Source of the DNA: CAZGNZ01 sp964527215 | GTDB taxonomy: Bacteria; Fidelibacterota; Marinisomatia; SCGC-AAA003-L08; JACNLC01 | Length of the DNA stretch: 64,000 nucleotides | Assembly: GCA_964527215.1 (NCBI GenBank) | Contig: CAZGNZ010000018.1 | Span: forward strand, 1 to 64,000 | Direction: 5' to 3' | Part shown: positions 8,643 to 18,093 of the stretch, in pieces | Layout: each line of letters starts with the position of its first letter | Position numbering within the stretch: position 1 is the first letter of the stretch | Program-made: the position numbers and the translations under genes | Notes under the pieces: model-generated | Database searches by the model: none | The model's input: only the letters and a program-made list of their open reading frames with translations | What the model was told of the DNA's origin: nothing

Positions 8643-9633
8643 GCGGCAGATGACGCCACACGCGTGTGGCAGTACGCTGCATTCCGGTAGGAGTGGCCGC
8701 ACTCCTGTATCGGGAGTCCGCCCTCATCTTAAGACAATGATAATACACCGGAATCGGCCTGCATCCCCATTTCTGCTTGAACCGGGCATGGGTGGACTCG
8801 ACCGGGCTGCGGCCGAAATCAAAAACAGTGATACCGGATTTCACGGCCTCCTGTATAATGTTCCAATATAAATAGTAGTTTGCTCCGGCCCGGCGGTGAG
8901 GTTCCAAACTGCCGATGTAGGGAGTATATAACCGGGAATCATGCGTCAGAACCAACCCGCCGGCAATGATCTCATTCCCATGATATACTGCTGAAAATAT
9001 CGCATTCTCACCAAAGTGCTTTTTCACCAGCTGAAAAAACCGCCTGCCGTGAAACGGCGTACCGTGGTTTCGCATGGTCCGGCTGAGCAATTCGGCCCCT
9101 GCTGTAATGTCAGGGACCGACTGATAACGGAATCCGTGCCGCTGAGATTTTCGTATGTTTTGACGGACGTTTGAGGAAAAGGAATTTTCCCACAGCTGAG
9201 ACACGTCATCGGACAGACTGAGCTGAAATTCCGAAAAATGCCGGTTTATTCCGCTGGGTTGATTCAGCTTGTGATCCAGTCTGAGTTCTGCATAATCCAC
9301 ATCGATTGACCGACCGCAGTCCAGGATTTGCTGTATGAGCTCCGCTTCCGCTTTCGGGGATTCAGCATGAAATCCGCCGTATCCGAAAAAGGGACAGGTT
9401 ACCAGCATATCCCCAAAAAAGGGGGATTTGATTCGAATCAGATTTGCATATCCCCTCAAGCTCCCGGAACCGTCAGTCTGAAATACATAATTCTTGAACC
9501 CGTAAAGCTCCTGCCAGATTTCACGCCACTGCGGCAGTTCAGAGATATGATGCCGTTGGAATTTTGAAGTCGAACAACCATCATCCTGTCCGTCTTCCGA
9601 AGATGGGAGTATCAGTTTTTTTTCATACTGCAC
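8593..9633 (-). CDS. FemAB-type GNAT acyltransferase
   Basis: A 346-residue protein of the FemAB/GNAT-like family often found in PEP-CTERM exopolysaccharide clusters. Typical features are YGGFHAESP near residue 90, DDVSQLWENSFSSNVRQNIRK near 150, then AGGLVLTHD and FDFGRSP in the C-terminal GNAT half. FemAB proteins transfer aminoacyl groups to peptidoglycan precursors; cluster members such as this one are thought to add acyl or amino-acid groups to a glycan (inference). It is transcribed against the deacetylase gene and overlaps its 3' end by 50 bases. The palindromic repeat R1 lies upstream of its start. Confidence 0.85.
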   Translation of the reverse strand: MQYEKKLILPSSEDGQDDGCSTSKFQRHHISELPQWREIWQELYGFKNYVFQTDGSGSLRGYANLIRIKSPFFGDMLVTCPFFGYGGFHAESPKAEAELIQQILDCGRSIDVDYAELRLDHKLNQPSGINRHFSEFQLSLSDDVSQLWENSFSSNVRQNIRKSQRHGFRYQSVPDITAGAELLSRTMRNHGTPFHGRRFFQLVKKHFGENAIFSAVYHGNEIIAGGLVLTHDSRLYTPYIGSLEPHRRAGANYYLYWNIIQEAVKSGITVFDFGRSPVESTHARFKQKWGCRPIPVYYHCLKMRADSRYRSAATPTGMQRTATRVWRHLPLSMTRALGHLFFRYIP

Positions 9634-9745
9634 ATGAAGATATTAACATGTTCACGGGGAATACTGTAAGTGGTTTTTAACCTGGACGGGGATTATGTCT
9701 GATTGACAGACGGCGCCGGAACTGACCAATAATCATTCGGGTTTA

Positions 9746-9915
9746 ATGAATTTCCCCGCCCGTCAGCTGACGGGACGGGGTATCATTAGTGATATAATCA
9801 TTTTTTATTTCGCTGCCACGCCAAATGGCGGATTTCCAACAAGCGGCGGGGAATGCACCCAGTTACACTCGTCCCTCAGTAGACGGATTAAAAATCCGCC
9901 CACTGGCGGATTCAC
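9746..9915 (+). repeat. Palindromic repeat R1, copy 1 (full length)
   Basis: A 170-base element that differs from the copy at 21086-21255 at only two positions. It begins ATGAATTTCCCCGCC and ends CTGGCGGATTCAC. It contains a perfect 16-base palindrome CCCGTCAGCTGACGGG, a hairpin CGCCA-AA-TGGCG, and a third hairpin AATCCGCC-CACT-GGCGGATT; the initial TTCCCCGCC can also pair with GGCGGGGAA near the middle. The open frame through it is a by-product of the repeat and appears in all full copies; it is not a gene. It lies between the FemAB and DUF4380 genes. Confidence 0.9.
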
Positions 9916-9927
9916 ATTCGAACCAGT

Positions 9928-10935
9928 TCAGATATTGAGTGAATATGACGGATCGCACTGAGTCGGGGCTGCGAAATCACGCAACGGTCTTTGCTCCCAA
10001 TCCTTAAGCGCCGTCAGTTGGGACTCAAAATCATCAGACCCGGAATACGGCACCAGCTCCCATTCTTCCCAGCCGGATATTTTATCTTCGGGCATCAGTT
10101 GCTGATAGGGAGTGTGGTATTCCATTTCCAGAAGCGCATCCTGTGTATTATGGGGTATCCCATTGTAAACTTCGACCATTCCCTGTTCAGAATGCACCAG
10201 ACTGGGATTATAAATTCGAAAGTGAATAATCATACATTCCGACCGGTTAAACACGGCCATCCACGGCAGCCGCGGAGTGATGAATGCTTTGGACCAGCGG
10301 ATTTTCCTGTCCGCTGCAGGCGGCTGGGAAATAAAACTGAAAAAGCCTTCTTTGATCACATATGGCATTGGCTGTTCACTCTGTCCGCCCCCGTTTTCCA
10401 CATTCATCAGTCCGTCTGTCGATACCGGAACAAAACAGCGGTTATCACCGGGAAACCGGGTATTGAACCAAAGATCCCAGCTGACGGGTTCCGATCGAAT
10501 GTTCTGCCCTTCAGCTTCCAGACGAATACGCCCGTCCGGTCCAAGACTGATATTTTTACGCACCCGGATACCCGAAACCGGACTGTCGGGTCCCTGAAGC
10601 ACAATATGGTTCTGAGATTTTTCCAACACCTTATTCTGACCGTAAATCAGCCAGGGATCCGGTGGCCAGACAGCCCTGATTTTTTTCAGTTCCGGGTCAA
10701 TTTTCTGATGCTGCCACCAGGCGGCCTGCGGTCCCACCCAGTTGATATGCCCGTTATATGCCCTAAAATCCCTGCCGAGCCACCTTTCCGGTGAATCCGG
10801 AATCCGATCCCATTGTCCGGGGTCTGAATTCAGCATATTGACGCCATCCGATTTCCGGTAGGAAACCACACGACCGCCGGCATGACACAGTATTTCCGCT
10901 TCATAGGGTCCGTTGTTCAATAGATGGAGAGACAC
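9928..10935 (-). CDS. DUF4380 domain protein (mutarotase-like beta-sandwich)
   Basis: A 335-residue cytoplasmic protein with no signal peptide, starting at GTG 10935. The sequence (HAGGRVVSYRKSDGVNML, a GGHINWVGPQ-like segment, SWDLWFNTRFPGDNRCFVP) matches the DUF4380 family, whose members are predicted to fold like galactose mutarotases. It is the last gene of a minus-strand run with the GH9, GH94 and symporter genes, separated from GH9 by 41 bases, so a role in handling sugars released from beta-glycans is likely. No catalytic residues can be assigned by eye. Confidence 0.7.
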   Translation of the reverse strand: MSLHLLNNGPYEAEILCHAGGRVVSYRKSDGVNMLNSDPGQWDRIPDSPERWLGRDFRAYNGHINWVGPQAAWWQHQKIDPELKKIRAVWPPDPWLIYGQNKVLEKSQNHIVLQGPDSPVSGIRVRKNISLGPDGRIRLEAEGQNIRSEPVSWDLWFNTRFPGDNRCFVPVSTDGLMNVENGGGQSEQPMPYVIKEGFFSFISQPPAADRKIRWSKAFITPRLPWMAVFNRSECMIIHFRIYNPSLVHSEQGMVEVYNGIPHNTQDALLEMEYHTPYQQLMPEDKISGWEEWELVPYSGSDDFESQLTALKDWEQRPLRDFAAPTQCDPSYSLNI

Positions 10936-10976
10936 TTACTGTCCCCCATTCTGTCCGAGTGACGATCTTTCCAACA

Positions 10977-12659
10977 TTACGGCTGATTGGCCTCCAGATA
11001 TCCGAGAATAAAAATCACCGGGGAGTTCCAGTTCAGACAGACTTCATTGGAAGCATAGCTGGGCTGTTCATCCACATAGCACTTTGCCGGCAGATCGGTT
11101 TTGTATTCGACACCATAATCCGAGTTCTTCAGATCATCCTCGCGGTCGAAATTGGGACCGCCGACCACAAAACCCGGAACGGCATCCGGTACATTGTCTG
11201 CTCCGGACGGACGATGATGGATTGAATGCGGATACTTGGAGCCAATTCCTGTCATCAGGGAATAACCTGTGGCATTTTTCCCGAAAATGTAGTCAATCGT
11301 TTCAATCACCCCGTCCAGATATTTTGCATCTCCCGTCAGATAATGGGCATAAGCAAGCACGGTGGCATTGTTGCCGACATCACTGGTGGAACCCCAGTAA
11401 AATTCTTCAAGCGGAATTCGATACGGAATCATCGACTGGTTCAGGAGCAGTTTATCTGCCAGTCTTGTAATGGCATAGGTCCATTTTTTCTTCAGCGGTT
11501 CCGGTACATCCCCGGCCACTGTTACCACGGCATGAAGTCCCAGATGGTCCCCAAACTGCCGCCAGCTTTCCCGGTTGTTCATCAGCAGTCCGGCATACCG
11601 CTGTTCCAGTTCCTTCAGGTATTTACGGTCACGGGTGGTGGTGTACAGCTGTCCCAGGGCGAAAATATATTCTTCATAAAAATCAATATCGCTGTAAGCG
11701 CCGGTCACCACATCTTCCGGATTCCGGTAAACAACTTCATCATTTTTTTGAGTCCACTGCCAGGCCTTTTCAGCTGCGGCAAGACACTTTCGGGCAAACG
11801 GGGGATCAATGGGCTTGTACACCCGCGCAGCCTGGGCCGTCATCGCTGCAAAGTTCAGTGCAGCTGCGGTGGATTTTCCCACCACCCATCGTTCAGAATC
11901 ATCCTCGTGAGGCATGATGAATCCGCAGAAGTTTTTGGATGTCAGTTTAACGAATACGCCGCCGTCGTCATCCTGCATGGTCAGCACCCAATCCAATTCG
12001 TAACGGATTTCATCCAGCAAATCACTTATCCGATTGCCGCTTTCAGGAATATTCAGTTTCCCATCCGGAACAGCCTGGGGATACAGCTCATAAAGTGCCA
12101 TCAGGGCCGATACGGTAATTCCGGCATTAACCACATACTTGTTATAGTCTCCGGCATCATACCAGCCACCGGGTGAACTCATTATTCCATCCGCATGACC
12201 GGACGATGGATGATACCGGCATTCAGTATCAGGGTGTCCGGCGGGACGGGCATACACCCCGGCATATTCCGCTTCCAGCGGAATGGACAGACGCTGGAAA
12301 TAGTAACTTTTAACCGCCGCTGTCAAAACATCATCGTACAGATCATCCGCAATACTGAACGGGTGAGATTGCCCCGTGTCCGCCACCTCCAGAACATACA
12401 TTCCGCTGTCAGTAAAGTCAGAAAAATCCGCCAGAAATACCTGCTCCCCTGAAGCATTCCAGTATCCTTCGGGTATCAGATCCGATTCAAAAACCGTTTT
12501 TCCATCCATGCTTGTAATTTTGAAATGGTCTGACGTGGTATTAACGACCAGTGCACGCTTCACCGCATCCGGATAATAACCAACCTGATTGATCCGGATA
12601 TTTTCATTGCACCACAGGAATGCCAATCCTGTCAGCAGCAGCAATGCTTTTTTTATCAT
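10977..12659 (-). CDS. GH9 endoglucanase with N-terminal Ig-like domain
   Basis: A 560-residue exported glycoside hydrolase of family 9. Residues 1-17 form a signal sequence; a Cys at 17 follows FLW, which is not a standard lipobox, so lipidation is uncertain. Residues 20-105 are the CelD-type Ig-like domain (IRINQVGYYPDAVKRALVV). The catalytic domain shows GGWYDAGDYNKYV with the base aspartates at about D168 and D171, HHRPSGAD near 480, and SNEVCLNWN with the acid Glu at about 539. The family cleaves beta-1,4-glucans, mainly cellulose and cello-oligosaccharides. GAGG lies five bases before the ATG. It sits 117 bases after the GH94 phosphorylase stop in the same orientation, which fits cellulose breakdown followed by phosphorolysis. 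Confidence 0.93.
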   Translation of the reverse strand: MIKKALLLLTGLAFLWCNENIRINQVGYYPDAVKRALVVNTTSDHFKITSMDGKTVFESDLIPEGYWNASGEQVFLADFSDFTDSGMYVLEVADTGQSHPFSIADDLYDDVLTAAVKSYYFQRLSIPLEAEYAGVYARPAGHPDTECRYHPSSGHADGIMSSPGGWYDAGDYNKYVVNAGITVSALMALYELYPQAVPDGKLNIPESGNRISDLLDEIRYELDWVLTMQDDDGGVFVKLTSKNFCGFIMPHEDDSERWVVGKSTAAALNFAAMTAQAARVYKPIDPPFARKCLAAAEKAWQWTQKNDEVVYRNPEDVVTGAYSDIDFYEEYIFALGQLYTTTRDRKYLKELEQRYAGLLMNNRESWRQFGDHLGLHAVVTVAGDVPEPLKKKWTYAITRLADKLLLNQSMIPYRIPLEEFYWGSTSDVGNNATVLAYAHYLTGDAKYLDGVIETIDYIFGKNATGYSLMTGIGSKYPHSIHHRPSGADNVPDAVPGFVVGGPNFDREDDLKNSDYGVEYKTDLPAKCYVDEQPSYASNEVCLNWNSPVIFILGYLEANQP

Positions 12660-12776
12660 AGTATCCTCAATTTGACACCATACTCACGGAGAATCGACAT
12701 GGTGTTCGATAATTTTAAAAATCCCTGCCTGGCTGCCCGAAATGTTTTCCCGGAAAACCACCACGGAATTTCGGCT

Positions 12777-15215
12777 TTATCCCAATTCTGCTGTAACCTG
12801 ATGGATCTTTCCATCACCGAAAACAGGCAGTTTGCCGGTTTTGATTTCATTTCCATCCACTGTCAGAGATCTGACACCCTTCGAGAACCCTGACGGATTC
12901 ACTACCCGAATCACGTATTCCGCGCCCCTGAACAGGCGGCGTACCGTAAATTCTTTCCATTCCGGCGGAATACAGGGGTCCACGGTCAGACCGTCGTATT
13001 CGGGACGGATGCCCAGAATATACTGGCTGACGGCATAGAAATTCCAAGCCGCGGTTCCGGTGAGCCAGGAGTTCTTGGCCTCTCCCGGTTTGTGGGCATC
13101 TTTTCCTGCCACCATCTGAGCATAAACATACGGTTCTGTTTTATACAACTCACTTTCATCCTCTCGGAATGACGGGGCAATCCGCTGGTAATAGCTCATG
13201 GCTTCCTTGCCGCGTCCCAGCATGGTTTCCCCGATAATGATCCAGGGATTGTTATGACAGAAAACACCGGCATTTTCCTTGTATCCCTGCGGATAGGTGG
13301 AGATTTCCCCCAGGTTCAGATAATACTTGGTGTAGGCGGGATGATTCAGAACAATACCCTGGTCACAAGCCAGATATTTTTTAACCGACTCCAGAGCATG
13401 CAGTGCCCGGCCATCGTCCAAACCAATCCCGGCCATTACACCAAATCCTTGTGATTCAATAAAAATCTTACCTTCGTCATTTTCACGGCTGCCGACTTTT
13501 TCTCCAAAATAATCATATGCACGGATGAACCACTCACCGTCCCAGCCGTGCTCGTCAATGACCGCTTTCATGTCTGCCGCCTGACTGCGGACTTTCGCCG
13601 CCAGGTCGAATTTTCCGGTTCGCTGACAGATTTCCGCGAACTCGTTTCCATACAGCACAAACATCCCGGCAATCATCACGGATTCAGCCGTTCCGCCGGA
13701 TTTGTTCTCGGTGGTCTGAAAGGGTTCATCGGGATTTTGGGAAAAGCAGTTCAAATTTAGACAGTCATTCCAGTCCGCCCGTCCGATCAGCGGCAGTCCG
13801 TGAGGTCCCCGATTCTCCACCACATGCATGAAAGAACGGTGCAGATGTTCAAACAGGCTTGCCTTACAAGTTTCATCATTATCAAACGGTACCTTTTCTT
13901 CCAGAAATTTCCAGTCGCCGGTTTCCTTGATATAAGCGCTGACCGACAGGATAAGCCAGAGGGGATCGTCGTTGAAATTGGAGCCGATGTCGCTGTTACC
14001 CCGTTTGGTCAGGGGCTGATACTGGTGATACGCCCCGCCGTCCTCGAACTGGGTGGCGGCCAGATCCAGAATTCGCTGCCGGGCCCTGGCCGGTATCTGA
14101 TGCACAAATCCGATGAGATCCTGGTTGGAGTCACGGAATCCCATGCCGCGGCCGATCCCGGATTCGAAATAGGACGCACTGCGCGACATATTAAAGGTTA
14201 CCATGCACTGATACTGATTCCAGATGTTCACCATCCGGTCCAGTCTGCTTTCCGGACTTTCAACCTGATATTTCCCCAGTAACTCATTCCAGGCCTTTTT
14301 CAGTTCCGCCAGCGCCGCATTCACCTGATCGGTTGTCTGAAACTGTTCCTGCATGGACAGCGCCGGAGCCTTATTGATGATGCCGGGGCTTTCCCATTTT
14401 TCTTCTTCCGGATTTTCAGCATATCCGAGAATAAACACCAGATCTTCTTGTTCACCCGGCTGCAGTTCAATTTCAAAATAATGAACACCCACCGGCGACC
14501 AGCCATGGGCGACGGAATTCCCTACTGATCCATTGACCACCGCCTTCGGAGCTTCAAACCCGTTGTAGGCACCGAGAAAGGCGTCCAGATCGGTTTCAAA
14601 CCCGTCAAACTTCTTGTTGACGGCATAAAAGGCATAGTGGTTCCGGCGCTCACGATATTCTGTTTTGTGATACACTGCCCGGTCGGAGATCTCAACTTCT
14701 CCTGTACTGAAATTCCGCTGGAAATTGGTCATGTCATCCAGCGCGTTCCAGAGGCAGAATTCCACCATTGAATAGAGTTTGATCCGACGCGGTTTCTCAC
14801 TGCTGTTTTCAAGATGCAAATGCTGGATTTCTCCGTTGAATCCAAGCGGTACAAAGTATAGGGCCGCCGCCTGCAGCTGATCCAGTTCGCCGGTGATGCA
14901 GGTATAGCCCAGTCCGTGGCGGCATTCATAGCGGTCCAGCGGAGTTCGGGAAGGCTTCCAGCCCGGAGACCAGATTCTTCCGTCTGTTTCCCGAATATAA
15001 AAGTATTTGCCTCCCATATCCAGCGGTACATTGTTGTAGCGGTAGCGGGTGATCCGTCTCAGCCGAGCATCCCGGTAAAATGAGTAACCGCCTGCAGTGT
15101 TTGACATAATGGAATAAAAATCCTCCATCCCAAGATAATTAATCCATGGATAGGGAGTGGCGGGATCCGTAATGACATATTCCCGCGCCTGATCATCAAA
15201 AAATCCAAATTTCAT
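12777..15215 (-). CDS. GH94 phosphorylase, cellobiose phosphorylase-like
   Basis: An 812-residue cytoplasmic glycoside phosphorylase, the usual length for cellobiose phosphorylases. It opens with KFGFFDDQAREYVITDP...PWINYLG, has ASYFESGIGRGMGFRDSNQD at about 347-366 and the catalytic GRADWNDCLNL with the acid at about D481, all as in cellobiose and chitobiose phosphorylases. The enzyme would split cellobiose with phosphate into glucose and glucose 1-phosphate, saving ATP. Its neighbours are a GH9 endoglucanase downstream and a sodium:solute symporter upstream (65 bases away), matching a cellulose/cellobiose role. Chitobiose or another disaccharide cannot be fully excluded from sequence alone. 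Confidence 0.92.
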   Translation of the reverse strand: MKFGFFDDQAREYVITDPATPYPWINYLGMEDFYSIMSNTAGGYSFYRDARLRRITRYRYNNVPLDMGGKYFYIRETDGRIWSPGWKPSRTPLDRYECRHGLGYTCITGELDQLQAAALYFVPLGFNGEIQHLHLENSSEKPRRIKLYSMVEFCLWNALDDMTNFQRNFSTGEVEISDRAVYHKTEYRERRNHYAFYAVNKKFDGFETDLDAFLGAYNGFEAPKAVVNGSVGNSVAHGWSPVGVHYFEIELQPGEQEDLVFILGYAENPEEEKWESPGIINKAPALSMQEQFQTTDQVNAALAELKKAWNELLGKYQVESPESRLDRMVNIWNQYQCMVTFNMSRSASYFESGIGRGMGFRDSNQDLIGFVHQIPARARQRILDLAATQFEDGGAYHQYQPLTKRGNSDIGSNFNDDPLWLILSVSAYIKETGDWKFLEEKVPFDNDETCKASLFEHLHRSFMHVVENRGPHGLPLIGRADWNDCLNLNCFSQNPDEPFQTTENKSGGTAESVMIAGMFVLYGNEFAEICQRTGKFDLAAKVRSQAADMKAVIDEHGWDGEWFIRAYDYFGEKVGSRENDEGKIFIESQGFGVMAGIGLDDGRALHALESVKKYLACDQGIVLNHPAYTKYYLNLGEISTYPQGYKENAGVFCHNNPWIIIGETMLGRGKEAMSYYQRIAPSFREDESELYKTEPYVYAQMVAGKDAHKPGEAKNSWLTGTAAWNFYAVSQYILGIRPEYDGLTVDPCIPPEWKEFTVRRLFRGAEYVIRVVNPSGFSKGVRSLTVDGNEIKTGKLPVFGDGKIHQVTAELG

Positions 15216-15280
15216 TTTTTATCCAGTCTGTGTTTTGAATATGAATTATTCAGGCTGAGTGTGGGTTGACAGGAATCCCG

Positions 15281-17071
15281 TCAGTCTCTCAGTTTGTCCC
15301 ACCAGGTGAACTTAAGGATCACAGTGGTTACCGCCAGTACGCCCATGCCAATGGCAAAGGGACCCATCTCACGAATGATAAGATAAATAGGCAGGATAAC
15401 CATACTGGTCTGCCAGACAATACCGATGACAATATTGAACATGTCCCGGCCGAAATCCTTGTTGGGAAGGAATTCCGGATCCTCGGCCATAACTTTCTCA
15501 CGGATGGGTTTCCAGAAGCCCCACGGCCGCACCTGTTTGTAGAAGGCCTTCAGAACGTCATCATCATCCGGTTTGGACAGCAAACTTCCCAGAATACAGC
15601 CCATCAGCGATAACCCAAGAATCACCGGAAACATATTCCAGGCCTTGATATCGGGAAATACCGTTGGCAGTATCATGGAGCAAAGGATACCCACAACCAT
15701 TCCCCAGAAATATCCAAAACCGTTGAAACGCCACCAATACCATTTCAGAATGTTTGATGCCGTGTATCCGCCCCAAAGTGCTGAGACGATCCACACAGTA
15801 ACGGAGTTGATGGAATCCGTTGTCATTCCAAACAGAATCCCTACAATCACAACAACAATGGAAATGATATAGCTCATGCGAACATAGGTTTTGTTGTCCG
15901 CATCCGGACGAATGTATCGCTTATAGATATCATTAACGATGTAGGCGGGAGCGGCATTGACAGTGGCTGCAAATGTGGACATAAATGCGGCAATCAGTCC
16001 TGCCATGAGAATACCAGTCAGCCCCACAGGTACAAACTCCTTTATGGCATACGGCAGGATCAGTTCAAAGTCCACATTCGGACCCATGGCCTGCAGCTGA
16101 GGCATAAAATAAACCAGCGCAAGTACCGACAGACCGGCGATCATCATGTAGCGCGGGAAAAAGAGCGCCACACTGACAAAACCGCTCATTTTTCCAGCTT
16201 CCGAGGGTGACTTGGTGGCCAGAATGCGCTGCATATCATAATTGGGTGCCGGACCGGCAGCACTAATGAGAATACCCTTGAATAGAATCATCATGAAAAA
16301 GAAACCAAACAATTCGTAACCGTCCGCCATGATTTTGTCATTGGCGGAATTGAGGATTCCTGTCCAGTCTATATCCAGGTGCCAGCCGAAAAACAGGTTT
16401 TTCCAGCCCTCCGGAATGGCTGCACTGATGGCTTCCGGCGTTACGGCATTTATGGCAATGATGCCGATTGCTATGGCGGCAATGGTCATGATGGCAAACT
16501 GTATCAGCTCCGTCAGCACCACGGAATACATTCCGCCCTTAACCACATAGAGCGTTGTGATGCCCATGAATATCAGGGCATATACTTTGGGACTCAGATC
16601 CCAGGGAAGGAAGGAGGCAGAAAACTTGCCGATACCGTTGAATCCGTATGACAGAAATCCCACCACGCTGACCAGCGCGTAGATCACGATAATGATGTGG
16701 GACAGCTGAGCACCGGTGCCGGTGCCGAACCGGGTTTTTATCCATTCTGCTCCGGTCAGCACATTGGATCGACGCAGCCAGATGGACAGATACACCATAA
16801 GAAAAATCTGGTTGAAAACCGGCCAGAGCCAGGGGATGAACGCTCCTTTCAGACCATAGACGAATGTCAGGTATACCAGCCACATCGTGCCGGTGATGTC
16901 AAACATCCCGGATGCATTGGATACACCCAGAATGTACCACGGCATGGTATTGCCGCCGAGAAAATAGGATTTGATGTCCTTGGAAGCTTTTTTGGAAATG
17001 TAAAATCCAATAAATATCGTCAGCGCCAGATACAGCAATATGATGCTGATATCAATAATATGCAGTTCCAT
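15281..17071 (-). CDS. Sodium:solute symporter (SSS/SLC5 family), symporter 1
   Basis: A 596-residue membrane protein with 13-14 predicted helices in the SSS fold. It has YFLGGNTMPWYILGVSNASGMFD near the N-terminus, VVKGGMYSVVLTELIQF around residue 185 and GLIAAFMSTFAATVNAAPAY near 360, which are the conserved SSS segments including the sodium-site serine/threonine stretch. It is the first gene of the minus-strand run feeding GH94 and GH9, so it probably imports cellobiose or a related disaccharide together with sodium (inference from context). AGGA lies just before the ATG. A second SSS protein occurs at 28181. Confidence 0.9.
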   Translation of the reverse strand: MELHIIDISIILLYLALTIFIGFYISKKASKDIKSYFLGGNTMPWYILGVSNASGMFDITGTMWLVYLTFVYGLKGAFIPWLWPVFNQIFLMVYLSIWLRRSNVLTGAEWIKTRFGTGTGAQLSHIIIVIYALVSVVGFLSYGFNGIGKFSASFLPWDLSPKVYALIFMGITTLYVVKGGMYSVVLTELIQFAIMTIAAIAIGIIAINAVTPEAISAAIPEGWKNLFFGWHLDIDWTGILNSANDKIMADGYELFGFFFMMILFKGILISAAGPAPNYDMQRILATKSPSEAGKMSGFVSVALFFPRYMMIAGLSVLALVYFMPQLQAMGPNVDFELILPYAIKEFVPVGLTGILMAGLIAAFMSTFAATVNAAPAYIVNDIYKRYIRPDADNKTYVRMSYIISIVVVIVGILFGMTTDSINSVTVWIVSALWGGYTASNILKWYWWRFNGFGYFWGMVVGILCSMILPTVFPDIKAWNMFPVILGLSLMGCILGSLLSKPDDDDVLKAFYKQVRPWGFWKPIREKVMAEDPEFLPNKDFGRDMFNIVIGIVWQTSMVILPIYLIIREMGPFAIGMGVLAVTTVILKFTWWDKLRD

Positions 17072-17718
17072 ACTGAATCCTGTTTTTGGTGTAAGAATGA
17101 AGGTAGTCGACAGGTCGTCCCTGTCATGCTAATAAATCGAGACCAGTCAATCCTGAGATTCAAGTCAAAAATAATGCCGCTGAGTTTCAACCGGTATGGA
17201 CATTATTTTGGATACCGGTATCGAAAGAAACGTGAGCGTTGTGATTGCCGGATTCGCTCCCTGGATGGCAGAAGCGGTTTTTTTGAACATTGACCAAACA
17301 GGAGCGGCCGTATAATATCGCGAACCTGCAGGTGCGATAATGATTAATCAGAAGAATTTGCGTGTCTGCAGGAGACAAACCCGGCGTCAGCTGAGCGCAG
17401 TTTCATCAATCGAGAGGGATCGATCGAATGAACCGGGCATCGTTATGAGCCCTGAACCGAAAATCATTATTCAGCCTGAATAAATCATGAGAATTCCAAT
17501 GCGTTGACATGTCCGGCATATGAATGTGTTATTAAAATAATAATTAGGTTATGATATTTGTAATGCTCGGCCAGGAAGAAAGCAGCAGTGACGGCATTCT
17601 TCTTATGCGGCGGACTCAAAATCCGCTGATGGAAATGGGATAGAATCGCAGCAGACAAACTGCCGAAAAAATCTCGAAAATCCCAAAGGAAGTTTTTTGG
17701 ATTTTCCTCTCAGGCGCA
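17072..17718. other. Gene-free region with tRNA-Leu-like fragment
   Basis: No convincing gene. The left part is the leader and presumed promoter region of the symporter operon on the minus strand. At 17608-17626 a sequence reads like the anticodon arm of tRNA-Leu(CAA): GCGGA, loop CTCAAAA, TCCGC, followed by GATGGAAA that resembles a variable arm. No acceptor, D or T arm is present, so it is at most a fragment. The right edge holds a candidate terminator for the siaC-like gene. Confidence 0.5.
17666..17706 (-). terminator. Possible terminator after siaC-like gene
   Basis: On the minus strand, 12 bases past the stop, an eight-pair stem GAAAATCC/GGATTTTC with a 15-base loop is followed after GAG and A by six T residues. 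The stem is AT-rich, so the call is tentative. Confidence 0.4.
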
Positions 17719-18093
17719 TCAGCAGGATATCAAGTTAAAGGGTATTTCGCAGTCCTCGGCAAATTCCTGTCCGATCTCCAGAAGATCCTCATCATCCTCT
17801 TCGTAGTACCAATTGATTTCCACCTGGTGCCGATCCCGGCTGTAGCCTTCCAGCAGAACCAGCAGGTCCAGCAGGAATTTCGTTGAGCTGGAGTTCAGGT
17901 AATCCAGTTTCAGATTCAGGGTGATATCACTTCCGATTTCAGCTATGTAGCCCCTTACCCAGTCCTTCAGAGGCTGGAAAAACTCAAATGCGTTTTCCGG
18001 ATAGGAAGAACCTGTTATCTCCAGCAGTCCGTTTTCATGATTGAACACGACCTCGGGGGTGTATCGGCTTTTATTCAAATACAGTATTTTCAT
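17719..18093 (-). CDS. siaC: SiaC-like regulatory phosphoprotein (DUF1987)
   Basis: A 124-residue protein of the DUF1987/SiaC family. The N-terminus TPEVVF and GSSYPENAFEFFQPLKDW carry the conserved serine-centred motif that SiaB-type kinases phosphorylate; LDYLNSSSTKFLLDLL resembles the STAS-like helix. In Pseudomonas, unphosphorylated SiaC binds and activates the diguanylate cyclase SiaD. The start overlaps the SiaB-like gene by four bases, and the SiaD-like cyclase is just upstream, so the same switch probably operates here. Confidence 0.85.
   Translation of the reverse strand: MKILYLNKSRYTPEVVFNHENGLLEITGSSYPENAFEFFQPLKDWVRGYIAEIGSDITLNLKLDYLNSSSTKFLLDLLVLLEGYSRDRHQVEINWYYEEDDEDLLEIGQEFAEDCEIPFNLISC

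Noticed and set aside
7803..9633. Complete exosortase/PEP-CTERM system
   Set aside because: Only the deacetylase and FemAB-type families are present; no exosortase and no PEP-CTERM tails were found in the window.
9746..9961. Small gene encoding MNFPARQLTGRG... in the R1 repeat
   Set aside because: The same frame recurs because the DNA repeats; it runs into unrelated flanking DNA at each copy and has no ribosome binding site.
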